From: Liolophura sinensis
Lineage: Eukaryota > Mollusca > Polyplacophora > Chitonida > Chitonidae
Reading direction: 5' to 3'
Length of the DNA stretch: 64,000 nucleotides
Assembly: GCF_032854445.1 (NCBI RefSeq)
Contig: NC_088302.1
Location: forward strand, 24,627,788 to 24,691,787
Below the pieces are notes generated by a model that ran no database searches, was not told the DNA's origin, and saw only the letters and a list, made by a program, of their open reading frames with translations. The position numbers and the translations under genes are program-made. The number at the start of each line of letters is the position of its first letter. Position 1 is the first letter of the stretch. Below are positions 11,945 to 23,102 of this stretch, in pieces.

Positions 11945-12275
11945 TTAATAATTTTTCATTGTGCCATTCATGAGAAAAAGCGTCTGGTAAAGGTGACGAT
12001 TTGGTCCACTGATTATTGACGATGTAATTACGACTGCCCTTTTCTGGTCGTAACTAAGACAGACGTTACCATTATCATGGGGATTACGTCTATTAATCGG
12101 ATGAAGAACAAACGGAAAGTGGTAATCACATTGAATAAAAACGTTTCTCACCATTGACCAAGATTGTTTGTCTTAGCGTTTAAAGTTAGAGAAGCGGAAA
12201 GTAACTATCACTTGATTTGTGGGAGTGTTGAGTTGACCGTTATCCGGGTTCGGTGATGACAGCAATATGTTGAAC
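11945..12275 (-). pseudogene. Module W, copy with one internal stop
   Basis: The minus strand reads a continuous frame across about 110 codons with one TAA. It includes SSPNPDN, then NVFIQ and VLHPINRRN-HDNG. The copy at 21.05-21.37 kb keeps SSPNLDN, SVFIQ, VLHPMNR and HDNG, and the inverted copy at 1.13-1.40 kb keeps PINRRN and DNG. Amino-acid words survive across many base differences, which favours former or present coding function. A splice junction may explain the stop, since a CTAAG lies beside it. Family not recognised; the run of hydrophobic/charged alternation suggests beta structure. Confidence 0.45.
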
Positions 12276-12529
12276 GGCCATGCCCATGAAGTACGCTGGA
12301 TTACGTCGTGAGGGCGGTAATTATTGCAATCCGTACATACAACATATCAATCACCATCGTGGAAAACGGGTGCGGAAATTTTCCAGTCGTTATAGGCTCC
12401 GCAGATGATTAGTCTTTAAATATCGACAGCAGAATTACAGATCGGTGTTGGGTAACTAACAGGCAATCACTATAGTTGTATTGATCATCCACGTGATGAA
12501 GCCTAAACCGTGTCTCGGTCTGAAGGTTT

Positions 12530-12700
12530 GGGGATCGATGGTAACACGATCTGGCCACCCGCGGTAATCGTTAAGTCTCCGCGGAACTCATTCACTACGA
12601 CAAATGCCGAACACAACCGCTGTCATGTACAGTCGTGTACAAGTTTACTTTTCTCGTTATGGCCCCTTTGTCCCGCCGTGAGTCTCACCATGGGGATTAA
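12530..12700 (-). pseudogene. Module V, copy with internal stop
   Basis: The minus frame shares VRLTAGQ, GHN, VNEFR and TAGGQIVLPS with the copy at 21551-21784. One TGA interrupts it. Several third-position changes leave VNEFR and TAGGQIVLPS intact. The plus strand of the same stretch is also open (part of a 172-codon frame, 12510-13028), so the coding strand is not certain. Confidence 0.4.
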
Positions 12701-12709
12701 TACGTTGTC

Positions 12710-13940
12710 TCTAGCGAGACTTTATCAGTGTTTGATCGAAACCCTGAGAATACCTCGGTTCTCTCACAGGTCCGCGTCTACAATCAAATGTGGAGAATTC
12801 TCAAAAAGCGTCATATGCGTGCTACGTGTACCAGTTGGAATCATTATGATATTAATGTCCGATAATTCTACGCCTGCGTGGTTTCTGGGTATAGAACAGA
12901 TTCTAGTACTGAAAGCTAGCAGAAACCTCTCCGGGTTTCGAAACAGTGACCTTAGACAGGCAACAAATCGCAACAATAAATGTCAGGCGTGTAGATCACT
13001 CGACCAACTGGCCAGCCACAAAAAATAGCTGACCGGTAAACTTTACAATGAAAATGTTTTACCCGCTGCTTAAATTCCTACCCTACCCCTCCCGATGTAT
13101 GTCCTGTATAAATACTGTAGTCGATGATCTGGTTTAACTCTCTATGATGCAGACTTTTAATTGTGACTTACGTGCTCGTGATACAATGTGGTTCAGTCAT
13201 TAAACTGTTTCTCCGTGCATGTATTCCTGGATGTGATCCTTGGAAATAAGTATAAAGTTAAGTAAATCAAACATCGAATCAGTCAGTTGGTAGCTTAATA
13301 CGGGAGTCCTTAACGACGGGAAAGATTGGTTCGGGTAACACCGGTGCATTAAGTTTTTTCCTCTAGCACGCACTGAACGAACGGTTGACCTTTACTTCTA
13401 TGGAACTAAGAGAAATTACATTTCCACTTGGTTGTAAGTTAGTTTACGCCTGAGTGTCGGGAACAAAGAGGAGTGTCCCATGTGAAGGTCAAGTGTTGTT
13501 TGGGGATCAAGAGGTCTGCATTTTGTGAGACAAGTGATTGTTGGAGACCATGACTTCTCTGTCTTAACTGTTTACATGAATTAGAAAGCCAATGTGAAAC
13601 GTTGTTATTTACGATGTTAGGTGGACACTCTGATAAGACACTGGCTGATGATAAGACTCAGATGTGTCAGAGATGATGAGCCGACTTCCCTTTTCATTAC
13701 CCTTCCTAAAAAATAACGAAGATTGTACATTTTTACACCTTGTTCAGAACCGTGATGCCTATAAACAAAAGGTCGGGACGTTTTACACATATTTGAACAC
13801 GCTTTTGGCGGCATTACTGTGTTCATGGACAAGATAGATCTAAGGAGTGGATTAAACAAACATTGTTTTAATAACAATACATAGCCCGGTGTCTGAACAG
13901 TATCTGCATGTATTTTCAGTCCTGTAGCCTTGCACCGCAA
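12710..13940. repeat. Middle of the U-V-W block, first copy
   Basis: Aligns base by base in long stretches with 21800-23090 (for example GTGTCCCATGTGAAGGTCAA near 13475 versus a near-identical word near 22587). Open frames occur (minus 12764-12976 and 13617-13946) but are not conserved in the other copy, so I treat this as duplicated intron or flank. Confidence 0.6.
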
Positions 13941-13951
13941 TTGCATATCAC

Positions 13952-14100
13952 CGTGAATAAAACCAGAGATCGGTGCGGTATATCATAGTCATACTGTCCC
14001 CTAGCATCATTACAAAGTATCTCGTGTAGTAGCCACATGGTTCAAAACCGCCTGTGACAATTTCATATCAGAGCCACATAGTCACAGCTAGTGGTGGACC
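13952..14100 (-). pseudogene. Module U, first copy, rearranged
   Basis: The 3' two-thirds match the intact module U exon at 23103-23304 almost perfectly: CGYYTRYFVM then LGDS, MIYRT and FYSR, ending at the same CG/GTGAT donor. Beyond about 14055 the sequence flips: bases 14060-14100 match the upstream half of the 23.2 kb exon on the opposite strand. A small inversion has therefore broken this exon and removed its CPEC half. Confidence 0.6.
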
Positions 14101-14379
14101 CAGCATACATGTATACATTGAGGGCGCTTTGACAGTTACCTTATACATCGAAGAGGGTGTTTAAGGAAATCAGCCAACACTAATATCAAACAACAGCATA
14201 GCCCGGGAAAGCTTACGAAACATTTCTTGGCTGATAATGTAATATTGGAGCCGTGCCAAGAAGGCCTGAATTGTAACAAGCGATCTCGTCGGTCAAGGGC
14301 TTATTGTCAGCTGTGAAACAGTACAAAATGTTTGGGAGTTGCCCAAACGATTATCAAACGTCGACGGTATTTTTGTCAA

Positions 14380-14650
14380 CTCCCAGGGAGCAAAAAATAA
14401 AGGAAAATACATGGATATAAAGACCATCTTGGTGTGATTCTCTCAATTAAATTAATCGATAATTAGAGCGTTGTTTGCATGGCTACATCTGTGCTCACCA
14501 AGCTCACCAGCGTTCGCATCTTTTAGTACATGAACTCAAAAACGCAGTTCGACACGATGGGGTTAAACCTCAATCATGTATTCATTCCAAGTAGCTGGTA
14601 TACGTGTAGCAAACTATTCAATATTTTGTACGATTTGCTATAGCTGCTGT
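14380..14650. repeat. Block preceding module R, copy II
   Basis: Matches 33370-33670 (shared ACATGGATATAAAGAC, CTCACCA and TCTTTTAGT words, then ATTTTGTA and TGTGTAGA/GTGTACAC). Non-coding as far as can be seen. Confidence 0.6.
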
Positions 14651-14737
14651 GTACACTTAGCGTAGGGCACACTTAACTTAGGGTGTACACTTAGCTTATG
14701 ACACACTTAGCTTAGGGTGTAAATTTAGCTTTAGGCC
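14650..14737 (+). repeat. Short tandem repeat, ~17 bp unit
   Basis: Four to five copies of a unit close to GTACACTTAGCTTAGGG, with drift. Confidence 0.75.
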
Positions 14738-14939
14738 ATTATGATGCAGAACACAGTGATTTCTTGTCAAATGGGTGAAATCAATCTGTCACAACAATCT
14801 GTTTCAGATACATGACCAGTGTATCTTATTGTGGCAAAGTGTGTTCTACAATGCGCTAAGGCATAGGGTATAAAGAAACACACAACGCAAGTGATGCAAA
14901 AGTGGTTACATTAAAGAAAAATACCAGAAAGGTAAGCAT

Positions 14940-15050
14940 AACCTGCTGGAAGCTCGTTCTTCCTCGTCTTTATCCTCGGAGTTTCCTGTGGCTGTGGTCA
15001 TGAAGATGTCAACATGTGCCGTAAAGAATTACCGAGGAACGGCAAACATC
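14940..15050 (-). pseudogene. Module R, copy II (one stop)
   Basis: Minus strand: acceptor AATTCCTCAG, 2 bases, then L-P-F-L-G-N-S-L-R-H and on to a TGA about 16 codons in, after which PQPQET continues in frame. It is about 90 percent identical to the copies at 29.8 and 34.0 kb over this segment, clearly higher than the flanks. Confidence 0.5.
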
Positions 15051-15349
15051 CTGAGGAATTGGAGATTCAGTGGATCGTAAAGATGATGTAATGCGCTAAA
15101 TGACCTTAGGAGTATGAAGTGTGGAAACTGGGTGGTCAGGAAAAGAACGATCATGGTGAAGCTACATCGACAAAAAAGTTACCGGAATTGGACGCTGACT
15201 GTCAATAATGAACTATTGATTTATTTGGTCATTTTCTTTCTTTATGGAGTTATTGGTATCAGAAAGCCGTTTAAATCATTTTAAAAATTGTGGGAAAACA
15301 ATAAAAAGCTGAATTTAAGAACGGTAGGGGAAGTTTCATTATTCAAAAC

Positions 15350-16890
15350 TGCACAATTGCCTATTGTTTATCTGATGTATGTGATTTAAAACTAGGTGTA
15401 ATTCTAAACGACTTCATCTGTTAAAATCATAAATGAGACCCCCTATAATGTATGTCTAAGAATTATCGATTTTCTGATTGCTACAAACCCCGTTTTGAAA
15501 CATTGCATTATATTTTTTTATTTGTCAGTGTCTGACCTACAGTTTCCGCTCAGTATGTGTTATAGTCTGCATTGTGATTCAGTTCTCGAGGCTTCGGTGT
15601 TTATGAGTTTAGTGTTATTGTCAATGGAGTGTTCATTCTGGAAATATGTATCGCTGTTGTAAACATGTTTACGATCAAAACATGCAGAATTTTCTTTTAC
15701 GTTACTCTGTAAATATGAGCGACGGAGTTATGAAGCTCGCAGTCATTCATTCCACTTGTGAGCAGTCATTTACTCAAGTTCACTGGAGAGCAGTCATATG
15801 TACTTTCATCCACCGTGAGAGATTTTACGGGGCTTGGGGATACAGGCTTTCACGCCGTTCGACATTCGTCGTTTCTACTCCATTTTTGTAGTACTTTATG
15901 AGCTTGTTTTTTGCCACTTGCTTTCTCTGTGACGTTATTTTGGAGCTTGTATCAGTCTTTGTCTCTTTGTGCGATTACGTACATTTCATCCCAGTTTACC
16001 CTGAAAGTGACTTTGTGTATATTTCCGAGGAGTGAAATATGTATCCACAGCCTTTCATCACGGACGCTACTGTCAACCCGTGCGACCCGAGAAGTTTTAC
16101 TTTCACAAGCAGTTGGGAAATCGCCAGTGTGCCGTGCTAGGCATTGTCATGCTGTCATCCGTCGATTTAGGAATTAGTGGATTCTGTATTTACATGGTCT
16201 GTCTCGGAGGCCGTAATATTCCATCCTGATTTAGATGCTGTCATCATTAAGAGACTATATATTTTGTAATTATTTGTATTATTTTGTATGTTATTGTCAG
16301 TTGTCTTATTTGTCTTTTTTGTTCAAATATATGAATTGCACTTGTTCAAGCCTCTTCGTGTTTCTTGTTTGATCTTGTGTAAGGCCTATCGCTCATCTGA
16401 GAGTTAAACAAGCCAGTTGTTTCTCGCCTTCACTCTCCGATAATGGTACCATTACACTGATTTATCCATTTAACCTATTTGATATCCCCCCTGCCCTATA
16501 AACTGAGCCATGTATTATCCTCATATTAGCATATACGTTCTATCTGTTAACGTTGTAATTGTGCTAGTTTGCCTATATACTCATTGGGATACAGCTAGCC
16601 TCTGCAATGACGGCGCATTCCTTTAGTTTACAGCCCGGTGTAATAGCAAGCCATGTGGTGAAAAAACGTTGCAGGCAGTTTTGCACCTTTCATGCCAAAC
16701 TACATGTTTTCTGAAAAGAGAGCGGTGCCAGTATACAACAACAACGTTTATGTAAGTTATGGTCATTAGCCGATGGGAATTTTTCAACATTTCTGTCAAG
16801 GCATGCTCATTTTGAACTCAGTAGGTGCGCTGAGTTAAAACAACATTTTCTTTCAATCGCTATCTTCCTACAACCTTTCTCTCATCGGGC
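15350..16890. mobile_element. ~1.5 kb insertion unique to copy II
   Basis: Sequence left of 15350 and right of 16890 is contiguous in copies III and IV (compare the CGAAGCAGTC/CGAAGCGGTC word at 30116 and 16898). The intervening 1.5 kb is absent there, so it is an insertion here or a loss elsewhere. It has T-rich plus-strand sequence and a stretch near 16250-16330 with TTGTATTATTTTGTATGTTA. No transposase, long terminal repeat pair or clear ends were recognised. Small open frames (15646-15891, 15911-16177) have no supported function. Confidence 0.4.
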
Positions 16891-17217
16891 CTATTTTACG
16901 AAGCGGTCATATCTTGCGCTTGGCGCAACTTCTATGAGAACACACATTGAAGAGACACGTCACCAAGGTGCGTTTGACCTTGCCTTAAAGCAGCTTCAGA
17001 CAGCAATCAAAAAGTGGAATTTCCAAAAAAATAAAACACAAAGCACCCTGGAACGAACACTAAAAATTATCAGTAAGATGATGCAATTATAATAGCTTAA
17101 CACTTGTGACTTCAATCGGGGAATAACGTGCGGAATAACTTCCGTCTGTCAATGTTTGTGGAGAAGTACAGTTTATTGTGAAGCCAAGTACGGGCCAGTT
17201 TGAAATTAAACTCGAAG

Positions 17218-17434
17218 TCATGCCCTTTCACTAACAGGCTTTTGAAGAGTCTGGTCAGTTGGAATAGGTGAAGAGTCCTCCGTATTTAAAATATGAGAAA
17301 TCTTCTCCCGGTAGTTCTTAGCTTTGTTCTCGCTGTGTCCGAAGGTATAAGAGTATTTGTAATCCAGCATATTTAAACACAACGCGTAAGTTTCAACTTC
17401 CACACAAAGCCGGTCAGGATCGGTGTAGTGTGGC
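17218..17434 (-). CDS. Module Q', copy II: putative terminal exon, unknown family
   Basis: Minus strand. A possible acceptor (GTTCCAAAG) is followed by 1 base and 72 codons to a TGA. The frame contains YTDPDRLCVEVETYALCL, NMLDYKYSYTFG, YREKISHILN and a hydrophilic, proline- and serine-containing tail. Two cysteines 9 residues apart precede the MLDY word. The relative at 34.8-35.0 kb keeps the acceptor and the tail words but is frameshifted. The exon at 5213-5421 shares MLDY, a basic helix and LNT. A first-base phase of 1 is shared with module A just upstream. I recognise no family. The compact frame, acceptor and paralogues make it more than chance. Confidence 0.45.
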
Positions 17435-17908
17435 CTTTGGAACGCATTTGGAAAATAGTAACCTCAATCTTAGACACTAACCAATCTTAGACAGTAACCA
17501 ATAATAGGAAAAAGCAAATATCTTAGACACTGAGAAGAGATTGATAATTGGCGTGCTACATGTACCAGATATGTGGAAGCAAAATTACCGATATCAGCAA
17601 CAGCTCATGCTAGTGGACGTCTTACAGGTCTGGGACTCACGGATGGATACTATCACCAGTTAAATGATAGCATCATTACTGACATCATTAATAGCCACTG
17701 TTGTATGAAGCCTTATTCTGTGTAGACACTCAGGAAAACATGACTGATGTTAGACTGACTCAGTCGTATTAACAAAATAATCCGAATAAACCGAAGACAG
17801 ACAGTGAAATAACAAAAATGTAACTCATAAATTAACACATCTATCGAATTATTCAGATAACAAATATTTTACCTTACAGTGTTTACCTACATTACCTTTG
17901 CAGTGGGT

Positions 17909-18011
17909 TTACACATTCCTCCTCATTAAGCTGACTGCGGTCTTCTTGTAGTTACACAAATCCGCGGAGTGTTTGAACAGGCTGGCGTAGCACTCACTAC
18001 TGTAGTCTGTC
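17909..18011 (-). CDS. Module A, copy II: small Cys-containing exon
   Basis: Minus strand, 103 bases: 1 base plus 34 codons ending in TAA. The frame reads TDYSSECYASLFKHSADLC and then YKKTAVSLM. Copy IV (35575-35677) has exactly the same length, the same stop position and the same cysteines (ECY and ADLC), while most other residues differ. The site before it is GACTGAG, an AG without a good pyrimidine tract, so the splice boundary is uncertain. The opposite strand is also open here, which is a caution. Could be the last exon of a small secreted protein; family unknown. Confidence 0.4.
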
Positions 18012-18019
18012 CTCAGTCA

Positions 18020-18290
18020 CAGTCTCACGTGTCGTCATGGTTCTCAGTAAACACTGGCTATAACAAAAATCCCCTGGAATAAACGATTGTGGGGGATGCC
18101 GCACCAGTTTTACAAACACCACTTAACCTTCATCTGAAATTCCACACGGTGTACTATATTTTGTCAGGTTTACACGGATATTCGGATTTCCTGACATCGG
18201 CGAGGCGCTTTTAAATACGAGGGGACATTGGTAAACCGTGGGCAAACAGAACCAGAAGCAAGCTGGAATCCTGATTTCATTACTCCCATG
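18020..18290. repeat. Flank of module A, copy II
   Basis: High similarity to 7000-7260. The 110-codon minus frame at 18123-18455 is broken in the other copies and is not called. Confidence 0.6.
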
Positions 18291-18559
18291 TGCTTTTTCT
18301 CTAGATTGTTCGGTAATCAAGGAAAAATCTATATCAAGTGTGTTTAATGCTGCTTTTATACATACATATTGCGTGAAGTGAAGACTCCGCCACATACGTA
18401 TTTGGTATAAATCAATCTCTTCGAAGAAAACTAATGCTACCCAAACAGCCCTCACACAACATAAGTTATTGGTGAGGGACAGAAAGACTATAAACGGACT
18501 ACATGTTCATATGTATTAATCAGTTACAAGTATTAAAAGGTCGCCTCAAATTGGTTAAC

Positions 18560-18860
18560 GTCAAGTCAAACAACTACAGACAAAAATGAGGCTACATTAG
18601 ATATGAATCTTTAATGGATTACATCTCTGGTTTAAAATACTGATGAAAGTCTTATAGCTATAGTCCTATGTAATGAATCATTAAGTACCTATTTTGTTTA
18701 GCTGACTTAAATCAACGGCGAAGTTGCACTGAAACGGTAAGAAAGGTTTCTGAATAGACATATGTACTGATGTGACGGAGCTTATTTACGTCGAAAGCTT
18801 CTGTTCCTTTGGTATATGCTTTCATCTTTAAGAGGTTTAACGTGTGCGTCTGTAGTTTTA
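18560..18860. repeat. Block B, copy II
   Basis: Aligns with 8370-8640 and 36780-37000, through a TTAGCTGACTTAAATCAACG word and the GAAAGGTTTCTGAATAGACA segment. Non-coding. Confidence 0.65.
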
Positions 18861-19264
18861 AAGGATTAGAACGCATTCGCCACTAAAGCTCAACAATGTG
18901 ATGGAAATGTGATTGTTTTGTTAAAAAAATGAACATTAAAATGAAAGACTATTGTTAGTCGTAAATCCATACCTTGAATACGCTAAAACAATAAGTTCAA
19001 AACATGTCGGTTTGCGGTCGCTACAAAGAGAAAATCTTTGACATACTGTTGTTAACAGACAATGCGTTGGGCCATTTTAAGGGAACTGTCAACTGGCATC
19101 TCTAACCGTTTGTGCCTAAGGCGGACAATGACTGAATTTTACTTAGTTCTTGTTCAAGAATCAACTGTAAAGAATCAGCTGTCATCTCTAACTGCTTGTG
19201 GGTAAGTGTGACTGGGTTTTACCTCTTTATTGTTTTAGTTGTTTTACGCAATAGTGTGAAACAT

Positions 19265-19375
19265 TTCACGGATCCAATCTGAGGCGGTCAACATTATGGC
19301 GGAAGAAAACCAGACAGAGCACGGGGGAAAACCACGACCATTCCGAAGGTTCCTGGAAGATATCCCACGTATACA
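19265..19375 (-). repeat. SINE family 1 fragment
   Basis: Diverged internal part: GAGGCGGTCAACATTATGG, then CAGACAGAGC and ACCACGACCATTCCG. Head and tail are missing. Lies at the position between blocks B and C where copies I and IV also carry SINE pieces. Confidence 0.6.
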
Positions 19376-19569
19376 GTGTTTCCCTTTCACTCGATAAGTC
19401 ACGAAAAACGCGGGTTCAATACCATTCTTAGAAGGACTTCTCCGCTTTCCTTGTTCACAGGGCCTTGGATGCAATAGGCATTCGCCTGGTCTCTCTTGTA
19501 GTTTTGCAAGAAGTTCACCGTTTTGTTTTGTGCCAAGTTTTGTCTGCTAGCATGCGTTTAAATGTGGAC

Positions 19570-20060
19570 GTCAACATGGTAAAAAATTCTCAAAATCGAT
19601 TAGCCTGTTGTGTTGTTCAAGGCATATTACACCGGGAATGTAATTTTCAACGAAGGCTTTTATCTTAACCTGCATTGAATCAAGCAGACTCCTGAAAGCC
19701 ATGTCTTCTTACATGGCATCCAGTGTATGTATTGCATTGCGTAAATGTAAAAACAATAGAGCGTCCAGCAAACGTGATTAGCTTTCAGTTCTTTGATATA
19801 ATTATAGCGATTTCATGACTTTAAGCGGAACATCTGGTGATAGAAAACTGAGATGTTGTAACTTTCTGAAAGGCAGTTGTGTAATGAGTTCTTAGAAATT
19901 ACAAAGCTGTTTAAAGAATTTTTGAATTATTTTAGTATGTTTCGCGCTGATTTTCAATCTTTCGCTCTTTGAACCTGTTTATTTATTAACTGTCCTAGCT
20001 CCTGCTACATTCTGTGGGCATGGTACTATTATGAGCAATTCACACTTTCGTAATTTGTCT
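19570..20060. repeat. Block C, copy II
   Basis: Matches 9760-10240 and 39680-41000. Many stops in all frames when compared between copies. Confidence 0.65.
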
Positions 20061-20268
20061 AAGGAAAACCCTTGTTTAAAGACTTACTGTTTGCTTTAAG
20101 TGTGTGTTTAGTACACGACGATAAATGAAGCTAAAACCTGAAAAACAACCTCAAACAGTCAAGCAAGAACCTGAATATTTCCATTTTACTGCTTTTGTCG
20201 GTTTCTACAGAGTGTCGGTGTTATAATTTGTGTTGAACATTTAGTCTTGCAATTGCGGATGTCATTTA

Positions 20269-20733
20269 TACGGTGGCCCATTTTCGTTTTTTTCTTAACT
20301 TTTGTAACTTTTTCTTAGGTTTCCACTTGAGTGAAATAGGTTTTCACCCAAGTAAGAAGGTTTTCGCCTGGGTGAAAACAGGTGAAAACTCACGTGATAC
20401 CAAATGCCTCGTTCTGGTCCAAAAATCATTTTGACTACAGATGAAAGTTTCGGGACACTCTACAGGGAGGTCGTGTGGAATTCCATGTGACTTGTCTCAT
20501 CCACGCCTTTCTCCGTCATGCTGAAGTTCTTACATGTTGTAGTTCATCATCATTCTGTCCACGGAAACGAGAAGGAGGTTTCTTGCATCACGTGAGTTTT
20601 CATCAGGTTGAAAAGGTTTTTACCCAGGTAAGAACCGTTTCCACCCAGGTAAAAGCCTTTCACCCAAGTGGAAACCTTAAAAAACGTTACAAAAGTTAAG
20701 AAAAAAGTAAAATGTCGTAAATGGGTCACCGTA
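20269..20733. mobile_element. 465 bp palindromic MITE with 6 bp target duplication
   Basis: The two ends are long imperfect inverted repeats of about 130 bases. The left end starts TACGGTGGCCCATTTTCG and the right end reads the reverse of TACGGTGACCCATTTACG. Both contain TTAACTTTTGTAAC, then GGTTTCCACTTG and ACTCACGTGAT. Exact direct repeats CATTTA lie immediately outside (20263-20268 and 20734-20739). Within each arm shorter AGGTGAAA/TTTCACC hairpins recur. No transposase frame is present, so it would depend on an enzyme encoded elsewhere. It sits between block C and the U-V-W block, and no counterpart was seen in copies I or IV. Confidence 0.85.
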
Positions 20734-20749
20734 CATTTAAGTGCCATGG

Positions 20750-21050
20750 TACAAATGTGGTGTGTCGCTTATGAATGATTATTGACATTACAACAGAATG
20801 CCGAAAAAGCGAGAAATCCAAATGTTGTTTTTGATTCTAGAATTAGTCCAGGTAAATTGTATGGCAAGTCCTCCTGCGCGGAAGTGATAAATTTTAGATA
20901 AAAGATACACGTCCAGATAAGCAGGTATATATATTCACGCCTGTGGAAATGCCCGACAATATCTTGCCAAAAGTTTGCGGTTTATCTAGGGTTTTCTCCA
21001 CCAGTAAGACTGGAGATATGGGCGTTTGTGGTAAGTGTGAATGTAAGGTT
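20750..21050. other. Spacer, nothing recognised
   Basis: No module match, repeat or coding frame was seen between the MITE and module W. Confidence 0.45.
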
Positions 21051-21056
21051 AACGTT

Positions 21057-21372
21057 TTAAGGCCAGTGAGACGTTAAACAAGTGAAACAAGAAAAAATGT
21101 GTTGCAAAGGTGAAGACAAAATTATGACTACTCTCTTTCTGGTCGTAACTAACACGGCAGCTGAACCATTATCATGCTGATTACATCTGTTCATCGGATG
21201 GAGAACAGCGTGAAAGTTGTAAACATGCTGAATAAAGACACTTCTCATCAGAGACCGAGATTGTGTTGTTGTTTAAAAAGAGAGAAGATGCGAAAATAAT
21301 CGTCAGGTCATTTCTGGGAGAGTGGAGGTGACAGTTATCCAGGTTCGGTGATGACGGCGATGTGTTGAACAA
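21057..21372 (-). pseudogene. Module W, second copy (frameshifted halves)
   Basis: Two overlapping minus-strand frames together cover the segment. The upstream one reads SSPNLDNCHLHSPRND, and the downstream one reads SVFIQ, AVLHPMNR, QHDNG and TTRKRVVI. In the copy at 11.95-12.28 kb both halves lie in one frame, so either an indel near 21240-21280 broke this copy or a splice junction lies there. Words conserved in three copies (VFIQ or its remnant, P-x-NR, DNG, RK) argue for coding origin. Family unknown. Confidence 0.45.
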
Positions 21373-21550
21373 CCATCACCATGCGGTAACCGCATTACGT
21401 CAGCCGGCAGTGTGTATCTATAGTATTAATGACGAGTGGACAAAAAGAATGAGCAAATTTACAGTCGATATAGTTCTGTCTGAAGATTACTGTTCAAATA
21501 TCGGCTGCAGAATTACAGATCGGTGATAGGTAACTCTGATAGGTAAGTCT

Positions 21551-21784
21551 CTATGGTTGCATTAATTCATGACGCCATGAAACCCCAAACTTTGTCTCGG
21601 TCTGGTCTACAGCCATAACAGGTTCCGCGTTGGATGGTAACACGATCTGGCCACCAGCGGTAACCATGAATGGCCACCGGAACTCATTCACAAGGCCAAA
21701 TCGCGAAGACAACCGCTGTATTTTACAGTCGCATGCAAGTCTACTTTTCACGTTATGGCCTTTTTGTCCAGCAGTAAATCTCAC
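21551..21784 (-). CDS. Module V, second copy, open frame
   Basis: Minus-strand open frame of 77 codons containing RFTAGQKGHNVKSRLACDC, GLVNEFR and TAGGQIVLPSNAEP. The copy at 12.53-12.70 kb preserves the TAGQ, GHN, VNEFR and GGQIVLPS words with synonymous changes (for example CGG/CGC and GCT/GCG) but has one stop. No clear acceptor could be placed, so boundaries are approximate. Probably an internal exon of the same gene as module U, which lies upstream on this strand. Function unknown. Confidence 0.4.
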   Translation of the reverse strand: MRFTAGQKGHNVKSRLACDCKIQRLSSRFGLVNEFRWPFMVTAGGQIVLPSNAEPVMAVDQTETKFGVSWRHELMQP

Positions 21785-21849
21785 GACTTGTTTGTCGCAC
21801 TTTTGTCATTTTTCTCCGGTCTTTATGAGTGTCTGATCGGACCCCCGGA

Positions 21850-23090
21850 GAGTTTCTTGGTTTCTTGATCCGCGTCTGCCATCGACTGACAATATTTCTC
21901 AAAGTGCCTCATTATACTGGTCAGACCTACATAAGTGACAGAGGCACGGAACCACTATGGTGTTAATGGCCGATAATTCTGTTTGGCTATGTCTGTGACC
22001 GCGTTGTTCCTGACAAACCTGTTCAATTCATATTGATGGATATCATAGAATTCTTGTAACTGGGGATTTACACTCTCTGGGTATAGAACAGACAGTAGTG
22101 ATAAAACCTGGCTGAGTCCAGTCAACCCCTGAGTCCAGTTTCGAACTAGTGACCTTCGTCAGACATCAAATTCCCAGTAATACATGCCAAGCGTCCAGGC
22201 CACTCAAACAACAGGCTTCTCCAACAATAGGAGGGAATTGACCCGCAGACTCCAAGGTGAATTTGTATTGTCCACTATTCAAATACCTTCCCTTCCTCTT
22301 GCATATGTCTTGCGACCTGCTTGCCGATGAGGCAATATGTTTTAGACATTAGGTTCTTCAAGACGCCCGAATGTCTTTCAGAATAAATCTCAGTAAATCG
22401 AGCGCTGTATTAGTCAGTCGACAGCGTGAAACGGGGATCCATAACGACGGGAAAAACTGGTTAAGGAACGCCAGGGCCCTAGCACATAATGAATGAACGG
22501 TTTGACCTTACTTCCGTGGACCTTACAGAAATTACATTTCCACTTGATTGTAAGTTAGTTTACGTCTGCGCGTAGGGAACAAGGAGGAGTGTCCCGTCTG
22601 AAGGTCAAGTGTTGTTGTGGGTTGAAGAGCTCTGCATTTCGTGATGCAAGTGACTGACAGGGACGATTGCCTTCTCTGTCTTAGTTGTTTTCGTAATTCA
22701 GAAAGTTAATGTAAGACGTTGTTATTTAAGATGCTAAGTGGACACTCTGATAACACACTGGCTGATGATAAGGCTGGGATGTATCAGAAAACATTAGCCG
22801 GCTTTGCTTTTTCTGGCCCTTCTTGTCAAAATAATGTAGATTTAAAAATTTTTTACACCTTACTTAGGACCCTGATCCCTAAGAAAGGTCGCAACGTTTT
22901 ACACATGATATGTTATTTAGTTGTTATGATTAAAAGACAGTAGTTTGACCTCTTTACATGGCATTCTGTGTTCCGGGGCAAGAGAAATTTAAGGAATGGA
23001 TTGAATAAACATTGTTTTAATAACAACTGGTAGTCAGCTGCCTGAACAGTACCACTGCATGTATTTTCAGTCCTGTAGCCATGCACCATA
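21850..23090. repeat. Middle of the U-V-W block, second copy
   Basis: Long alignable stretches with 12740-13940. Includes AAGGAGGAGTGTCCCGTCTG near 22582 and a CACTCTGATAA word near 22745. No frame is conserved, so probably introns of the gene carrying modules U, V and W. Confidence 0.6.
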
Positions 23091-23102
23091 ACTGCACATC
23101 AC

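Noticed and set aside
12510-13028. 172-codon plus-strand open frame
   Set aside because: The related block at 21.6 kb keeps only the first third open, and the best peptide conservation is on the opposite strand (module V). No initiation context or domain was seen.
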